Source of the DNA: CAJCIS01 sp965276755
GTDB taxonomy: Bacteria > Pseudomonadota > Alphaproteobacteria > Acetobacterales > Acetobacteraceae
Assembly (NCBI GenBank): GCA_965276755.1
Contig: OZ255625.1
Coordinates: forward strand, 1,612,001 to 1,676,000
Direction: 5' to 3'
DNA length: 64,000 nt
This document shows, in pieces, positions 16,140 through 25,019 of this stretch (the first letter of the stretch is position 1; each line of letters begins with the position of its first letter). The notes beneath the pieces were generated by a model. The model worked only from the letters and a program-made list of their open reading frames with translations. It was not told the DNA's origin and did not search any database. Position numbers and translations under genes: made by a program.

Positions 16140-17204
16140 TTACTGTGCGGCGGGCGAGACCACCACACATCCGCCCTTGTGGTGCGCCAGCTTCTGGCAC
16201 GTGTGCACCGCCGCATCGCGCGTCATGCCGCCCACCCGCGTGTGGCTGATTTTGCCATGGACCGCACCCCCCGTGCCGACCTGCACGGCCCAGTGATGCC
16301 CGCCCACGCCCATCGACTCCGAGGCCATGGCCGGACTGATCAGGTGGATACCGCCTCTGTGCTCGGCGAGCGCCATGCGCACCCGCGGCTCGGGGGCGTA
16401 GGCGACCTCGACCGGCGCCTGGGCGTGGCCGTGCCGCACGTAGGCGGCGTAGCGCACGCGCACCTCATGCCCGCGCCGGCCACGCGAGGCAACAAGCACC
16501 CGGTGATGCACCACCCAGCGGGGTCCTGCGGGAATGCTGACCGGGATCCGGTTGACCGCGAGCTGCTCGTTGGGCGAGCGGTTCACCGGCCACGCGCCCT
16601 CAATGCGCGTGCCGATCATATAGACGTAGCGTCGGGTCTCGTCGGGCAACGGGCGGTTATGGGTCAGATAGTCGGACAGCCGCGCCGGGCCCGCGTTGTA
16701 GGCGGCCAGGAAGCCGGGGCTGCCGAACGCGTCATACATCTCGCGCATGTAGGCAGCACCCGCGAGAATGTTGTTGTGCGGATCGAAGGCGTCGTCGCCC
16801 AGCGTGTAGCGGGCGCGCACCTCGTCATAGGTCTCGGGCATCAACTGCATCAGGCCCATGGCGCCGACGGGCGAGGTGGTGAGCGCCCCGCTGGCGCGGA
16901 ACTGATAGCCGCCGGATTCGACGTGCATGACCTCGCGGATCCAGACATCCGGCACATCGAAGCGGCGGGACGCTTCGGCCACGTAGGGGCCCCACGGGTC
17001 CCCTGGCGGACCGGGCGGGGCGTAGCTGGCGCGGGCGTGGGATTTATAGACCGCGGCTTCCTGGCTTGCGGTCAGGCCTGAATTGGCGATCGGCGCATGG
17101 CCCGCGCAGGCGGCGAGAAGGCTCAGCAGACAGGCCGAGGCGGCACCGCGCGCGAGCCTGGTGATCCACGGCCTTTCGGCTGTGTCGTTTGGCGTTGCCT
17201 TCAT
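16140..17204 (-). CDS. Lytic transglycosylase (SLT domain) lipoprotein with SPOR-like end
   Basis: 354 residues from ATG 17204; the frame is open further upstream but this start gives a proper signal peptide ending in the lipobox LLAAC. The SLT domain has the catalytic Glu in WIREVMHVESGG and the motifs SPVGAMGLMQLMPETYDEVRARY, DPHNNILAGAAYMREM and LAAYNAGPARLSDY. It cleaves peptidoglycan glycan strands to anhydromuropeptides. The last 55 residues (HHWAVQVGTGGAVHGKISH...) resemble a SPOR domain that binds denuded septal peptidoglycan, suggesting a role at division sites. Confidence 0.92.
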   Translation of the reverse strand: MKATPNDTAERPWITRLARGAASACLLSLLAACAGHAPIANSGLTASQEAAVYKSHARASYAPPGPPGDPWGPYVAEASRRFDVPDVWIREVMHVESGGYQFRASGALTTSPVGAMGLMQLMPETYDEVRARYTLGDDAFDPHNNILAGAAYMREMYDAFGSPGFLAAYNAGPARLSDYLTHNRPLPDETRRYVYMIGTRIEGAWPVNRSPNEQLAVNRIPVSIPAGPRWVVHHRVLVASRGRRGHEVRVRYAAYVRHGHAQAPVEVAYAPEPRVRMALAEHRGGIHLISPAMASESMGVGGHHWAVQVGTGGAVHGKISHTRVGGMTRDAAVHTCQKLAHHKGGCVVVSPAAQ

Positions 17205-17450
17205 AGCATGCCCCCACCCCATGTCGGGCCAGTTCACCGCACTCAGCCGCACGTGACCAGATGGCGCGCCGGGTTTGAGTCGCACATGAATGAACCCGTC
17301 TAAGTGCCTAAGGGAATGGCGATCCTCTTGCAAGGAAACATTGGTGGCCATCTTCCTAAAGTGTGTTGTCACAGGGTCCCATCATGGTGTGACAGGCTGA
17401 CGGCGCTGGTCCACACTGCGCGTGCAGCCCAGGTTGCGGCTGCCAGAGGG

Positions 17451-18335
17451 ATGGAGTACCCGCCCCCCCGCATGGATCAAGGTCTCGATCACGCCATTCC
17501 GCGGCTGTCGCCCACCACGATGGACATCCGGGCGGATATCAGCCACCGCGCCAGGATGGGGCTGGCGCGGCGCGACCTGACGGAGGGCGCCGCCCTGTGG
17601 CGCCTGGGAACCACGCTGGGCTGGCTGGACATCAAGCTGCGCTATCGCGGCTCGCTGCTGGGACCGTTCTGGCTGACGATTTCCACCGCCGTCTGGGTGG
17701 GCGCGATGGGCGCGCTCTACAGCCTGCTGTTTCACATGACACTCGCCGGCTACCTGCCCTTCCTGGCGCTCTCGCTGGTGCTGTGGACCGCCATCGGCGC
17801 GCATGTGGGTGATGCTTGCAACACCTTCCTGCAATCGGAGACCACGATTCGCTCCATGCGCATGCCCTTCTTCGTGCATGCCATTCGCGTTGTCGTGCGC
17901 ACGGTGATCGGGCTGGCGCACAACATCCCGGTGATCGTTGTGGTGTTTGCTCTATATGGCACCTGGCCGGGCTGGAGCGCGCTGATGGCGTTGCCTGGCC
18001 TGATGCTTTGGCTGCTCGACGCTTTTGCCGCGTGCCTGACGCTGGGTGCGGTCTGCGCGCGTTTTCGCGATATTCCGCCGATTATCGGCAGCATCATGCA
18101 GATCGCCTTCTACATCACGCCGATCATCTGGCGGCCCGAGCAGTTGAAGGGCAACGTTTGGTGGCTGGCACTCAATCCTTTCGATGCATTGCTTGAAATC
18201 GTGCGCCAGCCGCTTCTGGGCGGGCACATTCCCACCGGCATGTGGAGCTCGGCCGTGGCGTTCAGCGCGGGGTTCTGCGCGCTGACGGCGCTGCTGTTCG
18301 CGCGCGTGCGCGGCCGCCTTGCGTATTGGATGTGA
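17451..18335 (+). CDS. ABC-2 type polysaccharide exporter permease (Wzm/KpsM-like)
   Basis: About 294 residues; possible ATG starts at 17451, 17472 and 17520 cannot be separated. Six membrane segments follow an amphipathic LDIKLRYRGSLLGPFWLTIS, the typical entry of Wzm/TagG permeases, and the end has IMQIAFYITPIIWRPEQLKGNVWWLALNPFDALLEIVRQPLLGG, the family signature. Together with the ATPase five bases downstream it should export a lipid-linked polysaccharide, perhaps O-antigen or a capsule. No glycosyltransferases lie nearby, so the cargo is unknown. Divergent from the transglycosylase. Confidence 0.9.
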   Translation: MEYPPPRMDQGLDHAIPRLSPTTMDIRADISHRARMGLARRDLTEGAALWRLGTTLGWLDIKLRYRGSLLGPFWLTISTAVWVGAMGALYSLLFHMTLAGYLPFLALSLVLWTAIGAHVGDACNTFLQSETTIRSMRMPFFVHAIRVVVRTVIGLAHNIPVIVVVFALYGTWPGWSALMALPGLMLWLLDAFAACLTLGAVCARFRDIPPIIGSIMQIAFYITPIIWRPEQLKGNVWWLALNPFDALLEIVRQPLLGGHIPTGMWSSAVAFSAGFCALTALLFARVRGRLAYWM

Positions 18336-18340
18336 GCCGC

Positions 18341-19093
18341 ATGGCACGCATGGTAGCCGATAACATCTCGGTGGATTTTCCACTCTATCACGGCAGTTCG
18401 CGCAGCCTGAAAAAGACGGTCTTTGCTGCGGCCGCCGGGCGGCTCGGCGAGGACCGGCAGCGCCGAACGGTGGTCCAAGCGCTGCGCGACATCAGTTTTA
18501 CGCTACGCAGCGGCGACCGGCTGGGCCTGGTCGGCACCAATGGCGCTGGCAAGACCACGCTGCTGCGCACGCTGGCGGGTATTTACGAACCCGTGTGCGG
18601 CCGCGTCTCGGTCGATGGCAGCCTGAACGCGCTGCTGGACACGCAGTTCGGCATGAATCCCGAGCTGACCGGGCGGGAGAACATCCTGTTGCGCGGCCTG
18701 TACAACGGCTTTGACAAGCCGGCGATCGCGCGGCTGGAAGACGATGTCGGCGAATTTGCCGAACTGGGCGAGTTCCTCGATCTGCCGGTGCGATTCTATA
18801 GCTCCGGCATGGTGGTGCGGCTGGGCTTTGCGCTGGCGACGGCGATCAATCCGCAGGTGCTGCTGATGGATGAATGGTTCATGGCGGGCGATATGCGGTT
18901 CTTGACCAAGGCGATGGGGCGGCTGGAGAACGTTGTGCATGGGTCTGAGATTCTCGTGCTGTCTTCGCACCAGAATTTGGCGGTGCGCAATTGGTGTTCG
19001 CGCGTGATCTGGCTGGATCATGGGCGCATTCGGGCGGATGGGCCGGTGGATGAGGTGATGGATATGTATATGGAGCGGCAACAGGCGGCGTAG
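18341..19093 (+). CDS. ABC transporter ATPase (Wzt/KpsT-like)
   Basis: 250 residues. Walker A is GTNGAGKTT, the signature loop is the variant YSSGMVVRLGFA characteristic of polysaccharide exporters, and Walker B is VLLMDEWFMAGD followed by the switch His in SSHQNLAVRNWC. N-terminus DFPLYHGSSRSLKK is also typical. It lacks the long C-terminal carbohydrate-binding extension of some Wzt proteins, so it is the KpsT-like short form. Energises the permease encoded just upstream. A family C repeat begins right after the stop. Confidence 0.94.
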   Translation: MARMVADNISVDFPLYHGSSRSLKKTVFAAAAGRLGEDRQRRTVVQALRDISFTLRSGDRLGLVGTNGAGKTTLLRTLAGIYEPVCGRVSVDGSLNALLDTQFGMNPELTGRENILLRGLYNGFDKPAIARLEDDVGEFAELGEFLDLPVRFYSSGMVVRLGFALATAINPQVLLMDEWFMAGDMRFLTKAMGRLENVVHGSEILVLSSHQNLAVRNWCSRVIWLDHGRIRADGPVDEVMDMYMERQQAA

Positions 19094-19207
19094 GGAAGGA
19101 AGGTCTTCTTTCTTGAAAAAGAAGCAAAAAACTTTTATCCGTTTGTCGGGTGCAAACTTTCAAAGGTCTTTTTGCTTCTTTTTCTTCAGAAAAAGAAGAA
19201 TCTTACT
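19094..19207. repeat. Family C AT-rich nested palindromic repeat
   Basis: Left hairpin CTTCTTTC-TTGAAAAAGAAG, inner pair AAAAAACTTTT and CAAACTTTCAAAGG, right hairpin CTTCTTTTTC-TTCAGAAAAAGAAG. Located between two plus-strand genes. T-rich stems could terminate transcription from either side. Confidence 0.85.
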
Positions 19208-19219
19208 TTGGGCCCACCC

Positions 19220-20335
19220 ATGGTGCTGACGCGCGGCGACGACTACCCGATCCACCAAACCAGCGAGCCGATCGCCTACGCCGGCACGGACCGCAACTTC
19301 TATGACCGCTATTTCTTCAACGGCTATGCCGCCGCCAGCGACGAGCCAGGCTTCTTCGCGCTTGCTTTCGGTGTCTATCCTCACCTCAATGTCGCGGACG
19401 CGGCGTTCGTGGTTGTGCGCGAGGGCGTGGAAATCACGTTGCACGCCTCCCGCATCCTCGGCATGGAGCGCATGGATCTTGCTGTCGGCCCGATCGGCAT
19501 CGAGGTCGTGGTACCGCTGCACAGCCTGCGACTGCTTGTGGACGGGCCCGAGCAGGGCATCCATGCCGATATTCTGTTTACCGGCCGCGCGGCGCCGATC
19601 GAGGAGCCGCGTTTCACGCGCCGCATCGGCCCACGATCGTTCATGGATTATACGCGCATGACGCAGAACGGACGTTATAGCGGCTGGGTCGAAATCGATG
19701 GCGTGCGGCGTAGCGTCGATGGCTATGTGGGCACGCGTGATCGGTCCTGGGGCGTGCGCCCGATCGGCGCGCGCGATGCGCAGGAACTCGCACCACCCGC
19801 CGCGCCGCAATTCTTCTGGCTTTGGGCGCCGGTCAATTTCGATGACGGCTCGTTGTTCTTTCACACCAATGACGATGCGCATGGACGCGCCTGGAACCGT
19901 CGAGCCATTTGGTCGCCGGACGGCGCGGCGCAGGATGGGCATGTGCATTTCGATTTTCCCACCGCGGAAATCGTCTGGAGGTCGGGGTCGCGGCAGGCGC
20001 GCGCGGCTGTGATACGGCTCGATGATCGCGATGCGGACGCGGGGGAGGCGGTGTTCACGCCCGATGGCACGATGTACATGCTCGGCCTGGGCTACGGTCA
20101 TCCGAAATGGGCGCACGGGCTGCTGCACGGCCCATTGGCCGTCGAACGCGAGGACATTATCCTGGCTGGAATTGACGTGCGCCAGCCGCAACATCTGCAC
20201 GTGCAGGCGTTGTGCGCGGTGCGCTATACCGATGCGCAAGGCCGGGTGCGTCATGGCCGCGGTGTGCTCGAGCAATTGGCACTCGGGCCGCATGCGCCGT
20301 CCGGGTTTTCCTCCCTGCTGGATATGGCGCCATGA
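19220..20335 (+). CDS. Uncharacterised beta-rich protein, possibly hydroxyneurosporene-synthase/lipocalin-like
   Basis: 371 residues from ATG 19220, just after a family C repeat. The sequence is rich in strands and Trp/Phe/Tyr, with no signal peptide and no membrane segment. Landmarks are DRNFYDRYFFNGY, FALAFGVYPHLNVADAAF, RRSVDGYVGTRDRSWGVRP and FFWLWAPVNFDDGSLFFHTN, which recall the double-lipocalin layout of CrtC/AttH-like proteins, but I am not certain of the family. The stop overlaps the start of the APH-like kinase (ATGA), and that gene overlaps the next, so the three likely act together on one substrate. Confidence 0.6.
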   Translation: MVLTRGDDYPIHQTSEPIAYAGTDRNFYDRYFFNGYAAASDEPGFFALAFGVYPHLNVADAAFVVVREGVEITLHASRILGMERMDLAVGPIGIEVVVPLHSLRLLVDGPEQGIHADILFTGRAAPIEEPRFTRRIGPRSFMDYTRMTQNGRYSGWVEIDGVRRSVDGYVGTRDRSWGVRPIGARDAQELAPPAAPQFFWLWAPVNFDDGSLFFHTNDDAHGRAWNRRAIWSPDGAAQDGHVHFDFPTAEIVWRSGSRQARAAVIRLDDRDADAGEAVFTPDGTMYMLGLGYGHPKWAHGLLHGPLAVEREDIILAGIDVRQPQHLHVQALCAVRYTDAQGRVRHGRGVLEQLALGPHAPSGFSSLLDMAP

Positions 20336-21348
20336 GCGCCGATCTGGCCGCGCAGTTGGCCGATTATTTGTCGCGCCGTTGGGGCGCGGACGTTCGGATC
20401 GAGAACCTTGCGCGCATTCCTGGCGGGGCGAGCCGGCAGACCTACCGTTTCGATGCGTTTATAAATGGTGCGCGCCGCGGACTGATCCTGCGGCGCGATC
20501 CGCACGATTCGTTGCTGGAGACGGATCGGCGCGTGGAGTTTCTCGCCTATCAGTCCTTTCATCCGCTGGGTATTCCGACGCCCGAGCCGCTGCTGCTCGA
20601 GCCGCTGGGCGATGTGCTGGAGCGGCCATTTTTCATTATGTCCCGCATCGATGGCGGCGTAGCGGCGAACCCGTTTTCGGCCGACCCGTATGGCGTGCAT
20701 GCGAGCGAGATCGGCGAGACGTTCTTTTCTTTCCTGGGGCAGATTGCGGCGGCGGCCGTGCATGACCTGCCTTTGGCACAGGCGTTTGCGGCGCCCGAGC
20801 CGGCGCAGTGCTGGGCCGGCGAATTGGCGCATTGGGAGCGCGTGCTGGACCGCGACTCGCAAGGGCCGCAACCGCTGGCGCGTGCGGCGATCCGGCGACT
20901 TCGCCGTGCGCCGCCGCCGCCGCCTTTGCGGATCACCGCAGTGCACGGGGATTATCGCTCCGGCAATTTCCTTCATGATGGCGCAGGCAAGATATTGGCC
21001 GTGCTTGACTGGGAAATGGCGCATCTGGGTGATCCTCTCGAGGATCTTGCCTGGGCGATCGATCCGCTGTGGCGGCATTTCGATCCTGCGCGCGTGGCCG
21101 GCATGCTGGGGCGCGATGAGGCCATTGCGGTTTGGCAGCGCGTATCCGGCTTGCTGTGCGAACCGGCTGCGCTCGAGTGGTGGGAATTGTTCAGCGCGGT
21201 GAAGGGTTTTGCGATCTGGGTGTCGGCGGCGCGATCGTTTCGCGATGGCGGGGGCACCGATCCCGTGCTCGCGCTGTCGGGCTGGTATTGTGCGCGGGAG
21301 CATGAAGCGATCATCGCGGAGCATCTGCTCAAGGGGTTGGAGGCATGA
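20332..21348 (+). CDS. APH-family phosphotransferase
   Basis: 338-residue aminoglycoside phosphotransferase-fold protein. N-lobe has RIPGGASRQTYRFDA and the Lys-poor strand GLILRRDP; C-lobe has the catalytic loop HGDYRSGNFLHD and the metal motif VLDWEMAHLGDPLEDLAWAI. This subgroup (often annotated with acyl-CoA dehydrogenase-like neighbours) phosphorylates small molecules rather than antibiotics in most contexts; the substrate is unknown. The start overlaps the upstream gene and the end overlaps the downstream gene by four bases each, indicating a coupled three-gene unit. Confidence 0.87.
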   Translation: MSADLAAQLADYLSRRWGADVRIENLARIPGGASRQTYRFDAFINGARRGLILRRDPHDSLLETDRRVEFLAYQSFHPLGIPTPEPLLLEPLGDVLERPFFIMSRIDGGVAANPFSADPYGVHASEIGETFFSFLGQIAAAAVHDLPLAQAFAAPEPAQCWAGELAHWERVLDRDSQGPQPLARAAIRRLRRAPPPPPLRITAVHGDYRSGNFLHDGAGKILAVLDWEMAHLGDPLEDLAWAIDPLWRHFDPARVAGMLGRDEAIAVWQRVSGLLCEPAALEWWELFSAVKGFAIWVSAARSFRDGGGTDPVLALSGWYCAREHEAIIAEHLLKGLEA

Positions 21349-21791
21349 AGCTGGGTCTGTCGGAGGTGCTGGTGGGCAACGCGCAGGCGCTGATGGTGCC
21401 GCGTGCCGAGGACTCCGCCGGTGATTACAGCGCCGGGATGGCGGGCGTGGTGGCGATGCTCTGCGTGCTCGCGGCACAGGAAGCCGAAGGGGCGGCCGCA
21501 CTGCGCGTTGCTGAAAACCGCGAGATGCGCGCATTGTTCGCGCGCGCGGTCGAGGATGGGTGTGCGGGAGCATTGCATGCGCAGTTGCGCCATCTATCGC
21601 GCGAGCGGAATGACGATCTGCGGCTGAGTGCACTCGATGCGGCCGGCGACGGGCTACGCGGCGCGCTGATTGAGCTTCACGTGCTGGCGGAGCAGACGGG
21701 CCTTGTTCGGCTGGAAGCCGACATTCTTCGCCTGCTTGCTGGATTTGCGGAGAAAAGACGGCTGTCTATTCCAATTCAGGCCGCGAGCTGA
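21345..21791 (+). CDS. Small helical protein of unknown function, APH-associated
   Basis: 148 residues, predicted mostly helical, Ala/Leu/Glu/Arg rich (for example MLCVLAAQEAEGAAALRVAENREMR split over two helices). No signal peptide or membrane span. The start ATG overlaps the kinase stop. In other genomes genes like this accompany the same kinase type, but I cannot assign a family from sequence alone. It ends ten bases before a family A hairpin arm and converges on the next gene. Confidence 0.65.
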   Translation: MKLGLSEVLVGNAQALMVPRAEDSAGDYSAGMAGVVAMLCVLAAQEAEGAAALRVAENREMRALFARAVEDGCAGALHAQLRHLSRERNDDLRLSALDAAGDGLRGALIELHVLAEQTGLVRLEADILRLLAGFAEKRRLSIPIQAAS

Positions 21792-21801
21792 CAAGAGAAA
21801 G

Positions 21802-21838
21802 TTGGGGGGCATGTGCCATGCCCCCCAAACCCCCCGTC
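21802..21838. repeat. Family A palindromic repeat, single arm
   Basis: Hairpin TTGGGGGGCATG-TGC-CATGCCCCCCAA followed by ACCCCCCGTC. The stem differs from consensus on both sides and remains paired, including the outer TTG/CAA in place of CTG/CAG. Lies between convergent genes. Confidence 0.85.
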
Positions 21839-21844
21839 ATCTTT

Positions 21845-22309
21845 TCAGGGCAGAAGCGGGCAGGGCAAGGCGCGCTTGGTAAAAACGTAGTTCGGGTTTC
21901 TTGGGGCATCGGCGTAACAGTATTTATACCCGTGCATGGCCGCATATCCCTGTAACATGAAGCCGCCGCCAGCAAAGAAGACGACCATAAAGGCGAGGCC
22001 AGCTAAGGTAATCCACCACTCCGCCAGCTGCGGCATGCGGCAGCGCCGGGCAATGGCTACGTAGGTTGCGATCCGCACACCATATAGACCAAGGCCGCCT
22101 ACCACGCTGATGGTGCACCAGAACACGGCAACTCGCTCGGCGCCGGCCGAAAAAGGGGCCAGGTCCCGAATCAGCCATGCAATCAGCGCCACGTTGCCAA
22201 TCGCCAGCACGTCGAAGAAGTAGAGCGGCCAAGAGCGCATCGTGATCGGCTTGTTGACCACGCCGACGCGCCGCATAAACGGCAGCGCCGCCCAGGACGT
22301 GCCTACCAT
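21845..22309 (-). CDS. Four-helix membrane protein, candidate immunity partner
   Basis: 154 residues with four membrane segments (around YFFDVLAIGNVALIAWLI, VAVFWCTISVVGGLGLYGV, LAEWWITLAGLAFMVVFFAG and the following Gly-rich helix). It begins seven bases inside the end of the upstream toxin-like gene and is transcribed with it. Small polytopic proteins in this position typically protect the producer from a membrane-active effector. That role is inference from gene order; no immunity family is recognised. Confidence 0.65.
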   Translation of the reverse strand: MVGTSWAALPFMRRVGVVNKPITMRSWPLYFFDVLAIGNVALIAWLIRDLAPFSAGAERVAVFWCTISVVGGLGLYGVRIATYVAIARRCRMPQLAEWWITLAGLAFMVVFFAGGGFMLQGYAAMHGYKYCYADAPRNPNYVFTKRALPCPLLP

Positions 22310-23181
22310 AGGCTTGAGAGGCTGAAATGGGACGGCAACGCTTCTAGCGCGCGCCTGTCCTCCCGCAGCATCGAAGTGACGGAGCTACACGCACGATCGG
22401 TCTGGTAACGCGTGGCATCCACCGCCTCGTGGGTCAGCGTGGCGACCTTTTGGCCGGCCGTTGCTGCGCCATGCTCGAACTTGTAGATCAGGCTGTTCGG
22501 GTCATTTTCCAACGCCATCATGCGGGCGCGGGCGCGCTCGGTAAGGCCCAGCTTGCTGTCGATGGCAGAGATCGCCATTCCTGTCAGAAAGCCCACCCCA
22601 ACGACAATGGCGAAGGTCAGCACAGCCGGGGCGCCCAATACGCCAACTGCGATCGCACCGGCGGCAATGCCGACGCCGGTTGCAAGCATTGCCTGGGATA
22701 TGTCGCTGGCCACATTCACGCCCAGCCGTGCCAGTGAGAAATGGTCGGACAAACACTCCCGCATGATGTCGATGGCAACAAACGCAACGACAGCCACCCG
22801 CGTCGCCTTGCCAGCATCCATAAGGATGTCCTTTGATCCAACGACAAAACAGGCAACCTTGGGGTTTTCGGCGAGGTAACGCGTGCCAGCTAAATTTGGG
22901 CGCACTCGCGCATAGCCTTTGAAGATAATGTAGTCTTTGCCGTTTTTCCCCGTCTTGATGTAGGCATCGCCCATAACGCCAAGTAGCTTGATCTGCCTGC
23001 CAAGCTTCAAGCCCGATTGCGCCGTCTGCGTAAGTGCAAGCAGGTCCGAATTAAGCCGTTTCTTGGCCTGTTCGTTGGTATCGTTGAACCACTCGAATGG
23101 CATGATCCATACTTCGTGATCAATGAGAGGGTCTTCGGCCACGTCATCCGCCTGTTCGATTGCGCATTCAGTATGCGGCAA
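22303..23181 (-). CDS. Putative pore-forming effector (T6SS-effector-like membrane protein)
   Basis: The likely product runs from TTG 23181 (292 residues) or from ATG 23103 (MPFEWFNDTNEQ). The centre carries KNGKDYIIFKGYARVRP and LAGTRYLAENPKV, a block I associate with a family of bacterial proteins found beside type VI secretion genes. It is followed by a long Gly/Ala membrane hairpin (AMLATGVGIAAGAIAVGVLG and LTFAIVVGVGFLTGMAI) and AIDSKLGLTERA. Such a hairpin suits insertion into a target membrane. No secretion genes are in the window. The downstream overlapping membrane gene could be its immunity protein. Confidence 0.6.
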   Translation of the reverse strand: MPHTECAIEQADDVAEDPLIDHEVWIMPFEWFNDTNEQAKKRLNSDLLALTQTAQSGLKLGRQIKLLGVMGDAYIKTGKNGKDYIIFKGYARVRPNLAGTRYLAENPKVACFVVGSKDILMDAGKATRVAVVAFVAIDIMRECLSDHFSLARLGVNVASDISQAMLATGVGIAAGAIAVGVLGAPAVLTFAIVVGVGFLTGMAISAIDSKLGLTERARARMMALENDPNSLIYKFEHGAATAGQKVATLTHEAVDATRYQTDRACSSVTSMLREDRRALEALPSHFSLSSLW

Positions 23182-23209
23182 ATGTCGATCGCACCAAGTG
23201 TGCCCCGCC

Positions 23210-23548
23210 CTACAACGCCGCCTCGTCCATCTCCCCCGTGCGTATCCGCACCGCCCGCTCGATCGGCATGACGAAGATCTTGCCATCGCCTATCTTGCCC
23301 GTCGCGGCCGCGCGCATGATGGCCTCGACGACCGCATCCGCCTGCTCGGCGGGCACAGCGACCTCAATCTTGACCTTGGGCAGAAAGCTCACGTGGTATT
23401 CGGCGCCGCGGTAGATTTCGGTCTGCCCCTTCTGTCGGCCGAAACCCTTGACCTCGGTCACGGTCAGGCCGGCAACGCCGAGCGGGATCAGTGCCTCCCG
23501 CACATCATCGAGCTTGAAGGGTTTGACGATGGCCATGATGAGCTTCAT
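23210..23548 (-). CDS. Nitrogen regulatory protein PII (GlnB/GlnK)
   Basis: 112-residue signal protein that binds ATP/ADP and 2-oxoglutarate and reports nitrogen status. MKLIMAIVKPFKLDDVREAL is the canonical start; the T-loop has GFGRQKGQTEIYRGAEYHVSF with the uridylylated Tyr51; the C-terminal signature is TGKIGDGKIFVMPIERAVRI. ATG 23548 is preceded by GGAG at good spacing; another ATG two codons upstream is less well placed. Neither glnA nor amtB is adjacent, so GlnB and GlnK cannot be told apart by context. Confidence 0.94.
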   Translation of the reverse strand: MKLIMAIVKPFKLDDVREALIPLGVAGLTVTEVKGFGRQKGQTEIYRGAEYHVSFLPKVKIEVAVPAEQADAVVEAIMRAAATGKIGDGKIFVMPIERAVRIRTGEMDEAAL

Positions 23549-23691
23549 CCCCATACTCCATTGGGCGCCCCGAGGCTTGCGAGGGGCCGTTGTCATGAGC
23601 CTTACAAGAAGCGTACCGCGGTTGGCGCCGACGCGCCGCCCAATCTCTGCCGAGCAATGAGGCAATAGACCGCCCCAGGAGGGGCAAGGCA

Positions 23692-24900
23692 ATGATGTAT
23701 GATGTCTGTGTTGTCGGCGCGGGCCCGGTGGGCGGGGCCTTGGCGTGCCGGCTGGCCGGCGCGGGGCTGCGCGTGGCCGTAGTCGATCGCGCCGCACTGC
23801 CGCCGATGGAGCACCCCGATTTTGACGGGCGGGCCTATGCGATTGCGGCCGGGTCTCGGCGGTTGCTGGTCGATGCGGGGCTGTGGGACGCGCTGCCCCT
23901 GCCGGCCGGACCGATCGAGCAGATCAGGGTCTCGGACGGGCGGGTGGGGCGCGCGGCCTCGCCGCTGTTTTTGCATTTCGACATCACCGGGCTGGACCGC
24001 GCGGAGACCGGTGCGATGGGCTGGATGGTGGAGGCGCGCAGCTTTCGCGTTGCGGTCAATGCGCGGCTTCACGCACTGGCGGGCATCGATGTCTTTGCCC
24101 CGGCGCAGGCGGCGGTGACGCGCGGCGCGGAGGCGGCGCAGGTGGCGCTTTCGACAGGCAAGGCGTTCGAGGCGCGGCTGGTCGTGGCCGCGGAGGGGCG
24201 GGATTCGCCGTTGCGCCGGCAGGCGGGGCTGACGGTCCAGCGGTGGCCCTACCATCAGAGCGCGATCGTCTCGGCGATTGTGCACGAGCATTCGCACGCG
24301 CGCACGGCGCTGGAGCATTTCCTGCCGGCCGGACCGTTTGCGCAATTGCCGATGGCGCCCGGCGAGCATGGCGAGAATTTGTCCGCCATCGTGTGGACGG
24401 AGAAATCGGCGGACGCACCGGGCTTCATGGCGCTTGACGATGCGGCGTTTGGCGCCGAGATCGCGCGGCGATTGGGGCCGCATCTTGGCTGGGTGAGGCC
24501 GGCTGGGCGGCGGTGGACGTATCCGCTTTCGGCGATGTATGTGCATCGCGTGGTGGCGCAGCGGCTGGCGGTGGTGGGCGATGCGGCGCACGGCATTCAC
24601 CCGATTGCCGGACAGGGACTCAATCTTGGCCTGCGCGATGCCATTGCGTTGTCGACTATGTTGATCGACGCGCACGCGCGCGGGTATGATCTGGGGAGCG
24701 AGGCGTTGCTGGCGCGCTACCAGCGTGCACGGCGTGTGGATGTGGTCAGCATGCTGGCGGCGACTGATGCGCTGGACAGGTTGTTCAGTACGGATAATTT
24801 GTTGGTGCGCCTGGCGCGCGGACTGGGTATTGCTGCGGTGCATCGCATGCCGCGGCTCAAGCGTGCGTTCATGATACAGGCGATGGGTGAAGGAAGATGA
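23692..24900 (+). CDS. UbiH/UbiF/Coq6-family FAD-dependent hydroxylase
   Basis: 402 residues. FAD-binding Rossmann motif DVCVVGAGPVGGALACRLAG at the N-terminus; the second FAD motif is RLAVVGDAAHGIHPIAGQGL, with NLGLRDAIALS after it, which is the UbiH signature. The family hydroxylates the aromatic ring in ubiquinone synthesis, in the membrane. Start ATG 23692 (two tandem ATG) follows AGGAGGGGCAAGGC. Which ring position is modified cannot be told. It is followed immediately by a family C repeat and converges on mipZ. Confidence 0.91.
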   Translation: MMYDVCVVGAGPVGGALACRLAGAGLRVAVVDRAALPPMEHPDFDGRAYAIAAGSRRLLVDAGLWDALPLPAGPIEQIRVSDGRVGRAASPLFLHFDITGLDRAETGAMGWMVEARSFRVAVNARLHALAGIDVFAPAQAAVTRGAEAAQVALSTGKAFEARLVVAAEGRDSPLRRQAGLTVQRWPYHQSAIVSAIVHEHSHARTALEHFLPAGPFAQLPMAPGEHGENLSAIVWTEKSADAPGFMALDDAAFGAEIARRLGPHLGWVRPAGRRWTYPLSAMYVHRVVAQRLAVVGDAAHGIHPIAGQGLNLGLRDAIALSTMLIDAHARGYDLGSEALLARYQRARRVDVVSMLAATDALDRLFSTDNLLVRLARGLGIAAVHRMPRLKRAFMIQAMGEGR

Positions 24901-25018
24901 AGGAAGCAGTCCTTTTTTGAAAAAAAGGACCAAAAAACTTTTGCCAGTTTGGACAAGTGCTGAATTAGCAAAAGTTTTTTGGTTCTTTTTTTCAAAAAAG
25001 AACTACTTCCTTCCTTCC
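24900..25018. repeat. Family C AT-rich nested palindromic repeat
   Basis: Left hairpin GTCCTTTTTT-GAAAAAAAGGAC, inner pair CAAAAAACTTTTG and CAAAAGTTTTTTGG, right hairpin GTTCTTTTT-TTCAAAAAAGAAC. It exactly fills the gap between the convergent ubiH-like and mipZ genes, where it would serve as a two-way terminator. Confidence 0.88.
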
Positions 25019-25019
25019 T

